Assembly (NCBI GenBank): GCA_944321925.1
Contig: CALUND010000017.1
Span: 62,001-126,000 of the forward strand
Direction of reading: 5' to 3'
DNA from: an uncultured Rikenellaceae bacterium
GTDB taxonomy: Bacteria > Bacteroidota > Bacteroidia > Bacteroidales > Rikenellaceae
DNA: 64,000 bases
Both the position numbers and the translations under genes were made by a program. A model generated the notes under the pieces. It made no database searches. It was not told the origin of the DNA and saw nothing but the letters and a program-made list of their open reading frames with translations. Every line of letters begins with the position of its first letter. Within the stretch, counting starts at the first letter, position 1. This document shows, one piece after another, positions 63,013-64,000 of the stretch.

Positions 63013-64000
63013 CTAACCGCGTAAAAGTAGTGATTTTTCTCTAATATCAGAGGAACGATGGAGACTCTTTTTTATTTCGTTGCGTCCCAACGGACACATT
63101 CCGCAACGCACTGAAGCGCAATAGACATTGCTGAGCTGCATCAGTGCCTGGCTGTCGGCAGCCGAACCGACAGGAACGCCCTTCTGCATCCATCGGCGAA
63201 CGGTTCCATTGTCTTCGGCCGGGATTCGCTCGAGCAGATCGATGGCACGCGCCCGCAACCGATCGTCGTCCATGTAGTCTCCGTAAGCATATTGAATGGG
63301 AGCCACCAGATTGATTCCGAGCAGATCGGCCTTCTCCTTACCGATGCGGCGGGTCCGCCAATAGTCGGATGCCTCGGCCCGGAAAAGTTGCCGCACATCT
63401 TCCGGCGAGGAGCAGCGCAACGCATTGTCGAACAGGAAATCGTGGTCTTTCAGAAAGGCCGCCAACTGAGCCAATCGGACGAGCGGTCTTCCGGCCGGAT
63501 AGCTTCCCCGCACCGTCCACTCTGCCGCCCGCAGCGGGACAATCGAATGTTTGTGACACAGGTGATGGGCATCTTCGAGCAGCCGGATCAGATAGTCGTC
63601 TTTCGGCTCACGGTACTCCACCAGTCCGCTGCAACCGATAAGCAGCGCTTCGGCCGACTCTTTCTCCCGCGAAAGCACCGTATAGGGAACCCGCGACGCC
63701 AATTTCACATAGGGTTGCTTGTTGGCAGGGCCGGCCATCGCCCGAAACAGCATGACATAGAAGGTCTGATTCCAATCCGATTCGCTGGTCTCGAACAGTT
63801 CCCGGATCTCGTGGAGCCGATCGGTCAATCGTTCGGAGAGCAGCTGGGTGTAAAGATGGACCCGATGCACACTTTCCAATGCGGCCAACCGCTCTCCGCA
63901 ACCGCAGCAGGAGGCCCCTTCGCACAGTGTACGGAACAGTTCGGCCGTCTGCCGATCGGGGTGGAGTTCGATCTGCGGCAACAGCCTGTCGTCGAAGTCG
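63013..64000 (-). CDS. DUF2851 family protein (partial, N-terminus beyond right edge)
   Basis: A protein of unknown function of the Bacteroidetes-wide DUF2851 family, usually a little over 400 residues; about 328 C-terminal residues are visible. The frame is open to position 64000 (reading DFDDRLLPQIELHP at the edge), so the apparent start at a TTG (63981) is not real. Recognisable family stretches are WNQTFYVMLFRAMAGPANKQ and YVKLASRVPY. The C-terminal CASVRCGMCPLGRNEIKK contains clustered Cys. The downstream end lies 34 bases before the secA ATG. Confidence 0.8.
   Translation of the reverse strand, partial: DFDDRLLPQIELHPDRQTAELFRTLCEGASCCGCGERLAALESVHRVHLYTQLLSERLTDRLHEIRELFETSESDWNQTFYVMLFRAMAGPANKQPYVKLASRVPYTVLSREKESAEALLIGCSGLVEYREPKDDYLIRLLEDAHHLCHKHSIVPLRAAEWTVRGSYPAGRPLVRLAQLAAFLKDHDFLFDNALRCSSPEDVRQLFRAEASDYWRTRRIGKEKADLLGINLVAPIQYAYGDYMDDDRLRARAIDLLERIPAEDNGTVRRWMQKGVPVGSAADSQALMQLSNVYCASVRCGMCPLGRNEIKKSLHRSSDIREKSLLLRG

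Noticed and set aside
63979..63981. Apparent start of the DUF2851 gene at a TTG
   Set aside because: The frame stays open to the window edge and the missing N-terminal part of the family is expected beyond it.

Overview
The window looks like a chromosomal segment of a G+C-moderate gut-type Bacteroidales, most likely Rikenellaceae/Alistipes-like (inference). Supporting signs are Bacteroidetes promoters (TTTG-N19/21-TAnnTTTG) ahead of many genes, fimbrillin-family lipoproteins, GldH, the RicT-GldH pair, a long NagB/PIG-L fusion, GH97, GH2, GH20, GH89 and GH171 (NamZ) enzymes, and a tmRNA whose tag reads GESSYALAA. No transposase, integrase, CRISPR array, rRNA or tRNA was seen; the only RNA gene recognised is ssrA.

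Layout. 1-4.3 kb: leftward nqrABCDE operon (Na+-pumping NADH:quinone reductase), running off the left edge inside nqrE; NqrC carries an N-terminal rubredoxin-like domain. 4.7-11.9 kb: leftward block of four tandem fimbrillin-like surface lipoproteins, three with a C-terminal FISUMP-like domain, two of them very similar to each other. 12.5-13.5 kb: SH3b-domain membrane protein. 13.6-16.3 kb: leftward four-gene 2-oxoacid:ferredoxin oxidoreductase operon. 16.6-20.7 kb: rightward MATE transporter, then ricT, gldH and trmB. 21.2-25.0 kb: leftward GH97-GH2 pair. 25.4-28.1 kb: leftward NagB/PIG-L fusion and a canonical nagB. 28.2-30.2 kb: PurF-type amidotransferase, divergent from a Gfo/Idh/MocA oxidoreductase and then ssrA (31.8-32.2 kb). 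32.4-37.3 kb: leftward TolC-HlyD-ABC2-ABC2 exporter operon without an ATPase gene. 37.6-41.2 kb: outer-membrane beta-barrel, MFS transporter, gamma-carbonic-anhydrase-like protein and mazG. 41.7-46.1 kb: rightward bile-salt-hydrolase-like Ntn hydrolase, NamZ and GH20. 46.2-52.2 kb: leftward GH89 alpha-N-acetylglucosaminidase plus two DUF3857/transglutaminase-like proteins. 52.4-56.9 kb: rightward operon of sodium:solute symporter, BadF-type sugar kinase, murQ, YqeY and a BASS-family transporter. 57.0-59.1 kb: frameshifted XRE regulator with a small membrane protein, and gdhA. 59.7-64 kb: secA and a truncated DUF2851 gene.

The strongest functional theme is amino-sugar and cell-wall salvage. 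NamZ and GH20 could release MurNAc and GlcNAc from peptidoglycan ends; the symporter-kinase-MurQ operon has the layout of a MurNAc uptake, phosphorylation and lactyl-ether cleavage route; NagB, and possibly the PIG-L domain of the fusion protein, would carry the product into glycolysis. GH89, GH97 and GH2 add host- or diet-glycan trimming. No SusC/SusD pair is present.

Most worth checking are the rubredoxin-NqrC fusion, the NagB-PIG-L fusion whose deaminase site has lost Asp and His, the MurNAc salvage set, the duplicated fimbrillin block, the one-base frameshift in the XRE regulator, and three promoters placed so close to start codons that the mRNAs should be nearly leaderless.
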